From positions 69,501-133,500 of the forward strand of contig JADJZE010000022.1 of the NCBI GenBank assembly GCA_016719405.1: a DNA stretch of 64,000 nt. The letters run 5' to 3'. Both the position numbers and the translations under genes were made by a program. Under the pieces are notes generated by a model. That model did not search any database. It had not been told where the DNA came from and saw only the letters and a program-made list of their open reading frames with translations. Source of the DNA: Candidatus Aalborgicola lynettensis (GTDB lineage: Bacteria > Pseudomonadota > Gammaproteobacteria > Burkholderiales > Burkholderiaceae_C). Of the stretch, positions 37,033 through 45,967 are shown piece after piece; position 1 is the first letter of the stretch, and each line of letters begins with the position of its first letter.

Positions 37033-37086
37033 CGGGGCTTGCAGCCGGTCAACTCCGGCAGCACACCGCAAACGCTTGCATCGCAA

Positions 37087-37701
37087 TCAGGCCGGCACGG
37101 TATCGGCAAAGCTGGGGCGCTGCATCAGTTTGTCGTGCAGGCGAACCAGGTTGGGGTATTCGGTGCGCCAGGGTATCTGTGGGAAGCGAAAATCCAGATA
37201 CCCCAAGGCACAGCCCACCGCCAGGTCAGCCAGGGTCAAGTGAATACCGCCACAGTACGGCTTGTCGCCCAGCCCCCGGCTCATGGCTTTCAGGGCATCG
37301 TTGACTTTGACCAGTTGCCGGTCCACCCATGCCTGGCTGCGTTGCGCCTTGGTCCGCCCCGCCCATGTGGTTTCCAGCCGGGCCGCCACGGCAGCGTCCA
37401 GCACCCCATCGGCCAGGGCTTCCCAGGTTTTGATCTCGGCGCGCTCGCGGCCCATGGCGGGAATGAGTTTGCCCACCGGGGACAAGGTATCGAGGTACTC
37501 CACAATCACGCGCGAATCGAACAGCGCTTCGGCCCCTTCCATCACCAGGCAAGGCACCTTGCCCAGCGGGTTGGATTCGGAAATAGTGGTGCCAGCCGCC
37601 CACACATCTTCGGCGATAAAGGTGTATTCGAGTTTTTTTTCCGCCATGACGACACGCACTTTGCGTACATACGGGCTGGAGGTGGATCCAATGAGTTTCA
37701 T
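37087..37701 (-). CDS. Glutathione S-transferase family protein
   Basis: 204 aa, starting MKLIGSTSSPYVRKVRVV with a thioredoxin-like N-terminal domain (catalytic Ser or Cys-like region at residues 6-10), the conserved cis-Pro in GKVPCLV and the ESNPLGK/LFDSRVIVEYL pattern. A helical C-terminal domain follows. The length is standard for GST. The substrate is unknown. It is divergent from purB. Confidence 0.92.
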   Translation of the reverse strand: MKLIGSTSSPYVRKVRVVMAEKKLEYTFIAEDVWAAGTTISESNPLGKVPCLVMEGAEALFDSRVIVEYLDTLSPVGKLIPAMGRERAEIKTWEALADGVLDAAVAARLETTWAGRTKAQRSQAWVDRQLVKVNDALKAMSRGLGDKPYCGGIHLTLADLAVGCALGYLDFRFPQIPWRTEYPNLVRLHDKLMQRPSFADTVPA

Positions 37702-37796
37702 GAAGGCTTCACGGTTGCGGGATGGTTGATTCTATCCATTGCCCCTGCTTGCACGGCGCAAAGGGCGGGGTGCGGTGTACATCCTACAATCGCGGA

Positions 37797-39176
37797 ATGA
37801 CTTTTTCTGCCATTTCCGCTCTTTCGCCCTTGGATGGCCGTTACGCCGCCAAACTTTCCACCCTGCGCCCCCTGATGAGCGAACAGGGTTATATGCACCG
37901 CCGGGTACAGGTCGAAGTGGCCTGGTTTATCGCCCTGAGTGACGCCGGGTTTGACGAATTCAAGCCCCTCACACCCGGAGCACGTACTTACTTACTGGGT
38001 CTGGTGAAGAACTTTTCCGAAGCCGACGGCGAGGCCATCAAGGCCATTGAGAAAACCACCAACCACGACGTGAAGGCGGTGGAGTACTGGATCAAATCCA
38101 AGTTTGAGGCCCGCCCCGAACTGGTGGCGGCGCAAGAGTTCGTGCACTTTGCCTGCACCAGCGAAGACATCAACAACACCAGCCACGCGCTGCAACTCAA
38201 GGGCGCACGCGATCTGGTGCTGTTGCCCGCACTCGACGCGGTGATCAGCAAGCTGCGCAGCATGGCCCACGGCTTTGCCGAAGTGCCCATGCTCAGCCGC
38301 ACCCACGGCCAAACCGCCAGCCCCACCACCGTGGGCAAGGAAGTGGCCAACGTGGTGGTGCGCCTGGCAGCGGCCCGCGAGAAAATTGCCGCCATCAAGA
38401 TCATGGGCAAGATGAATGGCGCCGTGGGCAACTACAACGCCCACCTGTCGGCCTGGCCCGACTTTGACTGGGAAACTTTCGCCCGCAAAGTCATTGAAAC
38501 GCCGGAGCCTTTGGGCCTGGGCCTGACCTTTCAGCCCTACAGCATCCAGATTGAGCCGCACGACTACATGGCCGAGTTTTTTGACGCTGTGGCCCGGGCC
38601 GACACCATTCTGATCGACTGGGCGCGTGACGTGTGGGGTTATGTCTCCTTGGGCTACTTCAAACAAAAGCTCAAGGACGGCGAAGTGGGCTCTTCCACCA
38701 TGCCGCACAAGGTCAACCCGATTGACTTCGAGAATGCCGAAGGCAACTTGGGCCTGGCCAATGCCTTGCTCAAGCACCTGAGCGAAAAGCTGCCCATCAG
38801 CCGCTGGCAGCGCGATTTGACCGACAGTACCGTGCTGCGCAACATGGGTGTGGCCGTGGGGTATGCGGTGCTGGCCTACCAGTCGCTGCTGACCGGCCTG
38901 AACAAGCTCGAAATCAACGAAGAAGCGATTGCGGCCGACCTGGATGCCTCGTGGGAAGTGCTGGCAGAGCCCATCCAGACCGTGATGCGCCGCTTTGGCC
39001 TGCCCCAGCCCTACGAGCAGTTGAAGAAATTCACCCGCGGTGCGGCCATGACACGTGAGCTGATGCAGGGCTTTATCGCCGGTCTGGACATTCCGCAGAC
39101 TGAAAAAGACCGCCTGCTGGCCATGACACCCGGCAGCTACACCGGCAAGGCCGCGGAGTTGGCCAAACGCGTTTAA
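37797..39176 (+). CDS. purB: Adenylosuccinate lyase
   Basis: Catalyses two fumarate-releasing steps of purine synthesis (SAICAR to AICAR, adenylosuccinate to AMP). The frame opens at 37722 but the ATG at 37797 gives 459 aa and the usual N-terminus MTFSAISALSPLDGRY. The fumarase-superfamily signature GSSTMPHKVNPIDFENAEGN lies near residue 300. A hairpin with a T-run follows the stop. Confidence 0.98.
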   Translation: MTFSAISALSPLDGRYAAKLSTLRPLMSEQGYMHRRVQVEVAWFIALSDAGFDEFKPLTPGARTYLLGLVKNFSEADGEAIKAIEKTTNHDVKAVEYWIKSKFEARPELVAAQEFVHFACTSEDINNTSHALQLKGARDLVLLPALDAVISKLRSMAHGFAEVPMLSRTHGQTASPTTVGKEVANVVVRLAAAREKIAAIKIMGKMNGAVGNYNAHLSAWPDFDWETFARKVIETPEPLGLGLTFQPYSIQIEPHDYMAEFFDAVARADTILIDWARDVWGYVSLGYFKQKLKDGEVGSSTMPHKVNPIDFENAEGNLGLANALLKHLSEKLPISRWQRDLTDSTVLRNMGVAVGYAVLAYQSLLTGLNKLEINEEAIAADLDASWEVLAEPIQTVMRRFGLPQPYEQLKKFTRGAAMTRELMQGFIAGLDIPQTEKDRLLAMTPGSYTGKAAELAKRV

Positions 39177-39193
39177 CCCCATTTTTTGAATAG

Positions 39194-39241
39194 AAAGCGC
39201 CTCCTGCGCCCGTACAACGGGCGAGAGGCGCTTTGTTTTTT
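39194..39241 (+). terminator. Probable Rho-independent terminator of purB
   Basis: A perfect 10-bp stem, AAAGCGCCTC with GAGGCGCTTT, encloses an inner CGCCCG-TACAA-CGGGCG stem and is followed by GTTTTTT. It lies 18 nt after the purB stop and just before yaeQ. Confidence 0.85.
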
Positions 39242-39249
39242 ATAGCACC

Positions 39250-39810
39250 ATGGCCCTCAAATCCACCATCTATAAAGCCAATGTCCAGATTGCCGACATT
39301 GACCACGCCTACTACGCCGACCATGCGCTGACCCTGGCCCGCCACCCGAGCGAAACCGACGAGCGCATGATGATTCGCCTGGCAGCGCTGGCGCTCAACG
39401 CCTACAAGCTGCAAAGCGAGTGCAACGGCGACGGCACGCTGGCCTTTGGTGCCGGCCTGTCCGACGTGGAAGACCCCGATGTCTCGCTGACCGATTTCAC
39501 CGGCCACAAGCGCCTGTGGATTGAGGTCGGCCAGCCGGAGGAAAAGCCCATCTCCAAGGCCTGCAACAAGGCCGACGCGGTGCTGCTGTACTGCTTTGCC
39601 CACTCGGCCGACATCTGGTGGAAAGGCATTGAAACCAAGCTGACCCGACTGGACAAGCTCCAGGTGTGGCGCATTCCTGCCGTCACATCGCAGGCGCTGG
39701 CCAAACTGGCCCAGCGCAGCATGCAGCTGCAGGCCACCATTCAGGAGGGCGTGCTGACCCTGGGGGATGACCAAACCACGGTGGACATTGAGCCGCTACG
39801 CTGGAAATAG
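39250..39810 (+). CDS. yaeQ: YaeQ family protein
   Basis: A 186-aa soluble protein of the YaeQ family, whose fold resembles PD-(D/E)XK nucleases. It starts MALKSTIYKANVQIADID and contains the acidic pair in LTDFTGHKRLWIEVGQPEE that corresponds to the nuclease-like core. Function is not firmly established. It sits after the purB terminator and converges on a short hypothetical gene. Confidence 0.92.
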   Translation: MALKSTIYKANVQIADIDHAYYADHALTLARHPSETDERMMIRLAALALNAYKLQSECNGDGTLAFGAGLSDVEDPDVSLTDFTGHKRLWIEVGQPEEKPISKACNKADAVLLYCFAHSADIWWKGIETKLTRLDKLQVWRIPAVTSQALAKLAQRSMQLQATIQEGVLTLGDDQTTVDIEPLRWK

Positions 39811-39850
39811 TCACCGCAACAAGACATCAGTAACGCAGCATCCAATAGAC

Positions 39851-39901
39851 CTTTTGCGCTTACCAGCAAAGAACTTGTAGCTATAATTTTTATAGCAAAA
39901 A
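39851..39901. repeat. Hairpin repeat between convergent yaeQ and the 78-aa gene
   Basis: TTTTGC and GCAAAA arms bracket the element. The right half is a strong hairpin, GCTATAA-TTT-TTATAGC (39880-39896). The left GC-rich hairpin is degenerate compared with the glnE copy. Confidence 0.65.
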
Positions 39902-39944
39902 TCCCAGCCACCGGGACTCCGCCATCCTTTTGGGGATATTGCCG

Positions 39945-40181
39945 TCACGCACCGGGTGGTGCTTCGGGGTCGATATGGCGCCGCTGCGGGCGCCCGGCGG
40001 TGGCCATCTCCAGCAGTACGGCCTTGCCCTCGGGCAGTGACACGGCGACAAACTCGCTTCCGTTCTGGCTGAAGTGGTACACCGTGGAATCCCCCACCGC
40101 ACTGGAATCGCCCAGCGCAGCCCCGTTCAAAAGCTGGGCCAGCTCCGTGTGTGCAATGCTGCGCCAGGCCAGTTTGCTCAT
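39945..40181 (-). CDS. Small hypothetical protein coupled to the GGDEF-EAL gene
   Basis: 78 residues from the ATG at 40181, which overlaps the stop of the GGDEF-EAL gene by 4 nt (ATGA). That overlap, and the poor character of the 30 codons before it, decide the start. It is soluble, with no motif I recognise; the middle (FSQNGSEFVAVSLPEGKAV) looks like a small beta domain. Translational coupling suggests a role with the c-di-GMP protein upstream, but that is inference. Confidence 0.55.
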   Translation of the reverse strand: MSKLAWRSIAHTELAQLLNGAALGDSSAVGDSTVYHFSQNGSEFVAVSLPEGKAVLLEMATAGRPQRRHIDPEAPPGA

Positions 40182-42667
40182 GTGCGCAAGCCCCGTTGTT
40201 CCTGCAAGCGCGCCGTGCAGGCAGGCCCTGCCAGGGGGCGAGAAAAGTAGTACCCCTGCACCTGGTTGCAACCCATGCTTTCGAGCGCGGTAGCTTGCTC
40301 TAACTTTTCCACTCCTTCGGCCACCACCGACAGGCCCAGGCTGCGTGCCATGGCAACAATGGCCCCGGCGATGGCCGCATCGTCCGAGTTTTCGTGAATG
40401 TCGTTGATAAAAGAGCGGTCGATCTTGAGTTCATCAATCGGGAACCGTCGCAAATACGACAGGCTGGAGTAGCCGGTGCCAAAGTCGTCCAGCGACAAGG
40501 AAAGGCCCAGTCCCTTGAGCGCGCGCAAGGCACTGCGTGCGCTGTCCACATCGTGCATGACCATGCTCTCGGTGAGCTCCAGAATGACGCCGGCGGGGTC
40601 GGCCCCGGTTTGCGCAAAGATGGCCGCAATACGCTGCTCCAGATCGTCCTGGCGGAACTGGCGTGCCGACATATTGACGGCAATCTTGAGGGGCGGCAAC
40701 CCCAGCGCGCGCCAGGCCACCTGCTGGCGGCAGGCCTCGGCCAGCACCCATTCGCCCAGGGGCAGAATCAAACCCGTCTCTTCGGCCAGGCGAATGAATT
40801 CGACCGGGTGCACCAAACCAATTTGCGGGTGCTGCCAGCGCACCAGCGCTTCCACGCCCACGATGCGGTGCGTGCACAGGTCAATCTTGGGTTGGTAGTG
40901 CAGCAAAAACTCGCTGCGCTCCAGGCCGCGGCGCAAGGCGCCTTCCATGTCCAGGCGGCTGATGGCGGACGAGCCCATCTCCGGCACGAACTGGCGCACG
41001 CTGTTGCGCCCGTGTTCTTTGACGCGGTACATGGCAATGTCGGCGTAGCGCAGCAATATTTCACCGTGGTCGCCGTCGCGCGGGTACAGAGAGATGCCAA
41101 TGCTGGCGGTCACAAACACATCGCGCCCCACCAGTTCCACCGGGCGCGCCAGGGCCGATTGAATTTTCTCGGCCACCTGGTCTACATCGCCGGCTTGCGG
41201 CAAGTCGGTGAGCACAATGACAAACTCATCGCCGCCCAGGCGGGCCACGGTGTCGGTTTCGCGCACGCAGTGGGTCAGCCGTTTGGCCACTTCCTTGAGC
41301 AGGGCATCACCCGCCAGGTGGCCCGAGCCGTCGTTGATGAGCTTGAAATGGTCCAGGTCCAGCAGCATCACACCAATCACCAGGCCGTTGCGCTTGGCCC
41401 AGGCGATGGCCTGGTCAATGCGGTCGTTGAGCAGGTTGCGATTGGCAAGCCCTGTCAGGCTGTCGTGGTTGGCCTGGTGCTCCAGCGCCTGCTGGTAGTG
41501 GATACGGTCGCTCACATCGTTGATGACGCTGACGAAGTGCGTGGTGGCGGCCCCCGTGAGGTCGCGCACGGGGGCAATGTGCAGCTCGTTCCAGAACAGG
41601 GTGCCGTCTTTGCGGTAGTTGCGCAAAATGGCCTCGCCTTCGCGCTTTTCGCGCAGCGCATCGCGGATTTTCTCCAGATCGGGCTGGGCCAGGTCGTCGC
41701 GCACCAGAAAGCGGCCTTCCATGCCGATGACCTCGGCGGCGCTGTAACCGGTAATGCGCTCAAACGCGGGGTTGACGTAGACAATGGAGTGGTCGTTGTC
41801 GTCGCTGCGCGTAATCATGATGCCGTTGCTGCTGGAGGCCAGCGCCTGCTCATGCAGCAGCAGGGATTGTTCGGCAGCCTGCTGCTGGTCCTTGATGGCG
41901 GTAATGTCTTCCTTGACCACAATGAGGTGGGTGTTTTTGCCGTCGGCATCGCGCAGGGTGGATGCCACCTGGCGCTCCCAGTAGACACTGCCGTCCTTGC
42001 GGCGGTTGAGTGCATCGACCTGCCAGCGCTCGCCAATGTGCTGGGCCGACAGCAGGCTGCGGTAAATCGCATCGGCATTTTCGGCCGGGTTCCACTGGAA
42101 CGGCGGCGCACCGGCTATCTCCGCCAGCGTGTAACCCGACATGGTGGTGAAACTGGGATTGCAATACTCGACGCGACCCTGGTTGTCGGTGACCACAATG
42201 CCAAATGGGCTTTGCTCTATGGCCATGGACAGCAACTCAATGCGGCTGTGGGTTTGCAGCGCCCCCAAAACTGCGGAGCGGGTGCGCACGGCATGCCCAA
42301 GATCGGCAGCCATGCGGGCAATAAAACGGTGCTCGTCCTGGCGTTCGGTGGATTCAAAATCCGCGGTGAGCCGCAAAACACCCAGCGGCACACCTTGGCA
42401 GTCCACCGCGAAGTTGAAGTCGCGCTGGCGCGCCGGTGGGTGCTTTTGGGTCGCACTGGCGGAAATCGCGGCGCCATCGGCCAGCGTGAGTGCCAATTCG
42501 GCGTGGGAATAGTCGGCACCATCGACCAGCAGGCTGCAAAGACTTTGCGCCAGCGCAGCACCATCACCAGCGTGGCGCAGGCAATCGCCCCACTGCTCCA
42601 GCAGCATGAACCAGCGTCGCAAGTGCTGCAATTCGAAGTCGAGTGCGGATCCAGGTTCAGGTTTCAT
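40178..42667 (-). CDS. GAF-PAS-PAS-GGDEF-EAL c-di-GMP signalling protein
   Basis: 829 aa, no membrane segments. Order: GAF-like N-terminus (about 10-135), two PAS domains with PAC tails (about 145-270 and 275-395), GGDEF (about 400-565) and EAL (about 575-825). The cyclase site GGDEF is intact with an I-site RETD five residues ahead. The phosphodiesterase domain keeps EALVRWQHP, LELTES and DDFGTGYSS, so both activities are possible, with the direction set by the sensors. It is followed by a coupled 78-aa gene. Confidence 0.94.
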   Translation of the reverse strand: MKPEPGSALDFELQHLRRWFMLLEQWGDCLRHAGDGAALAQSLCSLLVDGADYSHAELALTLADGAAISASATQKHPPARQRDFNFAVDCQGVPLGVLRLTADFESTERQDEHRFIARMAADLGHAVRTRSAVLGALQTHSRIELLSMAIEQSPFGIVVTDNQGRVEYCNPSFTTMSGYTLAEIAGAPPFQWNPAENADAIYRSLLSAQHIGERWQVDALNRRKDGSVYWERQVASTLRDADGKNTHLIVVKEDITAIKDQQQAAEQSLLLHEQALASSSNGIMITRSDDNDHSIVYVNPAFERITGYSAAEVIGMEGRFLVRDDLAQPDLEKIRDALREKREGEAILRNYRKDGTLFWNELHIAPVRDLTGAATTHFVSVINDVSDRIHYQQALEHQANHDSLTGLANRNLLNDRIDQAIAWAKRNGLVIGVMLLDLDHFKLINDGSGHLAGDALLKEVAKRLTHCVRETDTVARLGGDEFVIVLTDLPQAGDVDQVAEKIQSALARPVELVGRDVFVTASIGISLYPRDGDHGEILLRYADIAMYRVKEHGRNSVRQFVPEMGSSAISRLDMEGALRRGLERSEFLLHYQPKIDLCTHRIVGVEALVRWQHPQIGLVHPVEFIRLAEETGLILPLGEWVLAEACRQQVAWRALGLPPLKIAVNMSARQFRQDDLEQRIAAIFAQTGADPAGVILELTESMVMHDVDSARSALRALKGLGLSLSLDDFGTGYSSLSYLRRFPIDELKIDRSFINDIHENSDDAAIAGAIVAMARSLGLSVVAEGVEKLEQATALESMGCNQVQGYYFSRPLAGPACTARLQEQRGLRT

Positions 42668-42789
42668 AGGTGCAGATTTCCATTCATTCGGCGTCCAACA
42701 TCCCCATGGAAGGCCATCTTAAACTGCACTGGGGTCGCAGACCCAGGCTTTATGCCCAGCACTGGGCAATCCGGTGCTATTCTTGCCAC

Positions 42790-43143
42790 ATGAAACTGAT
42801 TGCCAAATGGTTGCTCAGCGCAACCGCCCTGCTGGCCGTAACGTATCTGTACGGCGGTGTAGAGATCAAAAGTTTTCCCGCTGCCCTGATTGCCGCACTG
42901 GTAATTGGCGTCTTCAATACTATATTGCGTCCCATTCTGGTCATTCTGACGCTGCCGGTCACCGTGCTCACGTTGGGCCTGTTCCTGTTTGTCATCAATG
43001 CACTGATGTTCTGGGCCGCCGCAGGCATTCTGGACGGGTTCCATGTGCGGGGTTTTGGCGCCGCGCTACTGGGCTCGCTGATTTACTCGGCCTTGGGGCT
43101 CATCATCGATTCAGCGCTCCAGCGCCTGTTCACGCGCCAGTAA
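42790..43143 (+). CDS. Four-helix membrane protein, phage holin family IV-like
   Basis: 117 aa from the ATG at 42790, which starts the first membrane helix (MKLIAKWLLSATALLAVTYLY). Four hydrophobic segments and the motif FNTILRPILVILTLPVT are typical of the mycobacterial-phage holin superfamily IV (PF04020), which in free-living bacteria is a chromosomal membrane protein of unknown role. Its last 33 nt overlap the end of the convergent protease gene. Confidence 0.82.
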   Translation: MKLIAKWLLSATALLAVTYLYGGVEIKSFPAALIAALVIGVFNTILRPILVILTLPVTVLTLGLFLFVINALMFWAAAGILDGFHVRGFGAALLGSLIYSALGLIIDSALQRLFTRQ

Positions 43144-44781
43144 CAAAGCCTCGCGCAGGCGGGTTTCCACAATGGAAGCCTCAATGTGGTCCACCCCCGG
43201 CCCGCCACTGCGTACCCATTCCTGCGCCGACTTGAAGCGCGCCACAGCAGCCGTGTAATCGAGCTGGGCCATGTCCACTTCGGCCTGCGCGCGGATTGCG
43301 CCCAGCGTGCGCCCCTGCGCCGCATACACGGTGGCGAGGGTCTGCCACGCCTGGGCGTCACGCGGGTGCAGTGCCACCCAGGTTTGCAAGCGCTGGGTCG
43401 CCGCCGTCAAACCCTCTGCGGCAGCGACCGGCAACGGACGCTGTTGGCTGCCCTGCACCGCAGCCTGCGCCAGTAAAAACAGATCGGCCCGGGGGGTATC
43501 CGTCACCTGCGCATCACCGGACTGCGCTGTTGCGCCCGCCACAGCATCCGGGCACAACAGCGCAAGGGCACGCACGGCGTCCCCTTGCGCTAGGAACAAC
43601 TCCACACCCAACAGGCGCGCCAAACGGGCTGCTGCAGCATCATGGCGGACCTGCGCTACCAAGCGCGCCCATAGCGCTGAAGCACCGGCAAAATCCCGCA
43701 ACTTGAGCGCCGCCAGTGTTGCCCCGTAAAGTGAGCCCGCTTGCTGCGCTGGCGTTTGGTGTGCCAACGCAGCGGCGTCGGACTCTGCAGCCCAGCTGCG
43801 CAAGTCGTCCACCGCGCCATAGGCCAACACGCGGGCCCGTGCCGACACCATGGCGTGGTCTACCGCCTGCGCAACGGCCAAACCCTTGCCTGCCCCGCCA
43901 CCGCTGGCAATCTGCGGCAGGCGCGCCTGCATGTCGGCCATGCGCTCGGTGGACAGGGGGTGGCTGCGCAGGTAGGGGAAACCGCCGGTGTCGTTCAAGC
44001 GCGAGGCCTGCTCCAGCTTGGCAAACATGGAAACAAATCCCTCGGGCGCAAAACCGGCCTGAGTGGATACACCAAAGCCCACGCGGTCGGCCTCGCGCTC
44101 CATATCCCGGGAGAAATTCAATTGGCTCTGCGCCGCGGCCGCCTGACCCCCAACCACCAGCGCACCCGCTGCCTGTGCGTTCTTGCTGGCCGCCAAAATA
44201 CCCAAAATCATGGCGCCAACCATCAGGGGCGTCTGCTCGCCCTGGCGCGCCACCATGCGCGAAATGTGGCGCTGGGTGACATGGCTCAACTCGTGCGCCA
44301 GCACCGACGCCAGTTCGTCGCGACTGCTCACCACCGCCACCAGCCCCAGGTGCAAACCCAGGTAGGCACCGGGCAAGGCAAAGGCATTGACGGTGCGGTC
44401 TTTACCCAGCAGCACCTCCCAGGCGAAGTGCTCGTCGAGCTCTGCGGGCAACTCGCCGCGCAGCCGTGCGGCCGCCAGCAAAGGCTGCCAGATACCTTGT
44501 ACGTATTCCATGATGACCGCGTCTTCAATGTAGTCCGGGTCGCGGTACAACTCGCGGGCAATGCGGTCGCCCAGGCGCCGCTCGGCGCTGGCGCTCATGT
44601 CGCTGGCTTCGCCGAGGTCGGGCAAAGCGGCAGCGGTGGCGGTTGCAGCCGCTCCCGATGCGCTGCCAGTGCCTTGCGCCGCAATCGGGGAGGCAATAAA
44701 GAATGCTATAGAAATAATAGCTGCCCGGGCAATACAGGCGCGCGGCAAAGGGTGCTGGAGATAACAGGAATCAGGCGGCAT
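43111..44781 (-). CDS. M48 metalloprotease with TPR-like C-terminus (BepA-like)
   Basis: Periplasmic zinc protease of the BepA/YfgC type, which takes part in outer-membrane protein quality control. I use the ATG at 44781 (556 aa) because it starts a signal peptide ending near IAAQG. The catalytic motif LAHELSHVTQRH is about residue 170, with the downstream Glu ligand region EREADRVGF. The second half (about 290-550) is Ala-rich and helical, as expected for TPRs. The signal-peptide hydrophobic core is encoded by a GCTAT/ATAGC repeat core. Divergent from moaC (32 nt). Confidence 0.93.
   Translation of the reverse strand: MPPDSCYLQHPLPRACIARAAIISIAFFIASPIAAQGTGSASGAAATATAAALPDLGEASDMSASAERRLGDRIARELYRDPDYIEDAVIMEYVQGIWQPLLAAARLRGELPAELDEHFAWEVLLGKDRTVNAFALPGAYLGLHLGLVAVVSSRDELASVLAHELSHVTQRHISRMVARQGEQTPLMVGAMILGILAASKNAQAAGALVVGGQAAAAQSQLNFSRDMEREADRVGFGVSTQAGFAPEGFVSMFAKLEQASRLNDTGGFPYLRSHPLSTERMADMQARLPQIASGGGAGKGLAVAQAVDHAMVSARARVLAYGAVDDLRSWAAESDAAALAHQTPAQQAGSLYGATLAALKLRDFAGASALWARLVAQVRHDAAAARLARLLGVELFLAQGDAVRALALLCPDAVAGATAQSGDAQVTDTPRADLFLLAQAAVQGSQQRPLPVAAAEGLTAATQRLQTWVALHPRDAQAWQTLATVYAAQGRTLGAIRAQAEVDMAQLDYTAAVARFKSAQEWVRSGGPGVDHIEASIVETRLREALLLAREQALER
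44705..44724. repeat. GCTAT/ATAGC repeat core inside the BepA-like signal peptide
   Basis: GCTAT at 44705-44709 and ATAGC at 44717-44721, followed by TGC, match the right half of the hairpin repeat. On the minus strand it codes for AAIISIA in the hydrophobic core of the signal peptide. The GC-rich left half is not conserved. Confidence 0.5.
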
Positions 44782-44813
44782 AAGGGTGGGGCTCCATCGG
44801 GTACAGTCTACCC

Positions 44814-45302
44814 ATGTCTTCACTCACCCATTTTGACAGCCAAGGCCAAGCCCACATGGTGGATGTGGCCGACAAGCCCGCAACCCGGCGCGTTGCAGTC
44901 GCCAGCGGGCGCATTGAGATGCTACCCGCTACCCTGGCACTGATTGAGTCCGGCACCGCCAAAAAGGGCGATGTGCTGGGTATTGCCCGCATTGCGGGCA
45001 TTCAGGGTGCCAAGCAGACCAGTACGCTGATTCCCTTGTGCCACCCGATTGCGCTGACGCGTGTGGCCATGACTTTTGAAATTTTTCCTGCCACTGCGGC
45101 ACGACCCGCCCATGTGGCGTGCACGGCCACGGCGGAGACCGTGGGGCAGACTGGGGTGGAGATGGAAGCGCTCACCGCCGTACAGGTGGCGCTGCTGACG
45201 ATATATGACATGTGCAAGGCAGTGGACCGGGGGATGGTCATCAACGCAGTAAGGCTGCTGGAGAAGCACGGAGGGAAGTCGGGGAGTTTTGTGGCCGGTT
45301 AA
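44814..45302 (+). CDS. moaC: Cyclic pyranopterin monophosphate synthase MoaC
   Basis: Molybdenum cofactor step 2: converts the MoaA product to cyclic pyranopterin monophosphate. 162 aa with KKGDVLGIARIAGIQGAK, LCHPIALT, GQTGVEMEALTAV and IYDMCKAVDRGM, the full active-site set. Single gene here; moaA is not in the window. Confidence 0.97.
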   Translation: MSSLTHFDSQGQAHMVDVADKPATRRVAVASGRIEMLPATLALIESGTAKKGDVLGIARIAGIQGAKQTSTLIPLCHPIALTRVAMTFEIFPATAARPAHVACTATAETVGQTGVEMEALTAVQVALLTIYDMCKAVDRGMVINAVRLLEKHGGKSGSFVAG

Positions 45303-45440
45303 TTTGGATTTTTGACCACAATGAACCGCACAGAAAAAGAATTGGTTATGAGTCCGCGCCGACTGAATATTGAGTCACCCTGCCGATTCAAATTTGGGCC
45401 AGTGCGGATTGACAATTCTTGAATCAGCAACTGTGACGGA

Positions 45441-45581
45441 ATGAAGTTGTACCACGAGGTGTGCGAGGCCCATGTGGCGCACATTGTGTCGATCGATCTC
45501 AAGAGCGAATCGTTCAGCTGCGCCATTGATGAAGACGCCAAAGCACGCGCGCAGACGATGTACGGCAAATTGCTGTGGTGA
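45441..45581 (+). CDS. Short ORF of unknown origin (46 aa), possibly a gene remnant
   Basis: An ATG-to-TGA frame encoding MKLYHEVCEAHVAHIV followed by a hydrophilic helical stretch and ending AQTMYGKLLW. The codon use looks like real coding sequence and the frame has no close match to its neighbours. The ribosome site is poor. It could be the tail of a deleted gene at the edge of the AT-rich block. I cannot assign a family. Confidence 0.35.
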   Translation: MKLYHEVCEAHVAHIVSIDLKSESFSCAIDEDAKARAQTMYGKLLW

Positions 45582-45967
45582 GAAATGTTGCCGACCTCAC
45601 ACCAGTAAACTTACCCATTGCCTCACGGCTACACCGCGCTGAGCCCATCCGCAAAGAAAAAATCCCGAAGAGAAAACCGATTACGATTGCCGTGCTTTAC
45701 CGTGCACATCCACCCAGCCATGGCTCCACTTATCTTTCGGAAAAAGCTGTTCAAACAAACCGAGCCACTTGTCTGGTCGCAGCCATCGATGAACACAGTA
45801 TCCACCACAACATCCAAAACCTTTCATCTGAATCAAGAGTGCCGAAGACATCCTGCACAAGGTCATCCCGACCAACATTCGCTTAAGTTCCAAACAGAAT
45901 GCACCACTACACCGCTTCACCACGAAGGCATAAAACACCGCAACCCCAATACTAAGTCTTTGCCGGC
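45582..45967. other. Non-coding stretch before the gtr block
   Basis: About 385 nt between the short ORF and gtrA. Frames present in it have atypical composition and no recognisable motif. No promoter boxes, tRNA or duplicated gene end were found. It probably holds the promoter of the gtr block and may be a recombination scar. Confidence 0.4.

Noticed and set aside
42790..43143. Prophage signal from the holin-family call
   Set aside because: The family is common as an ordinary chromosomal membrane protein; no other phage genes are nearby.
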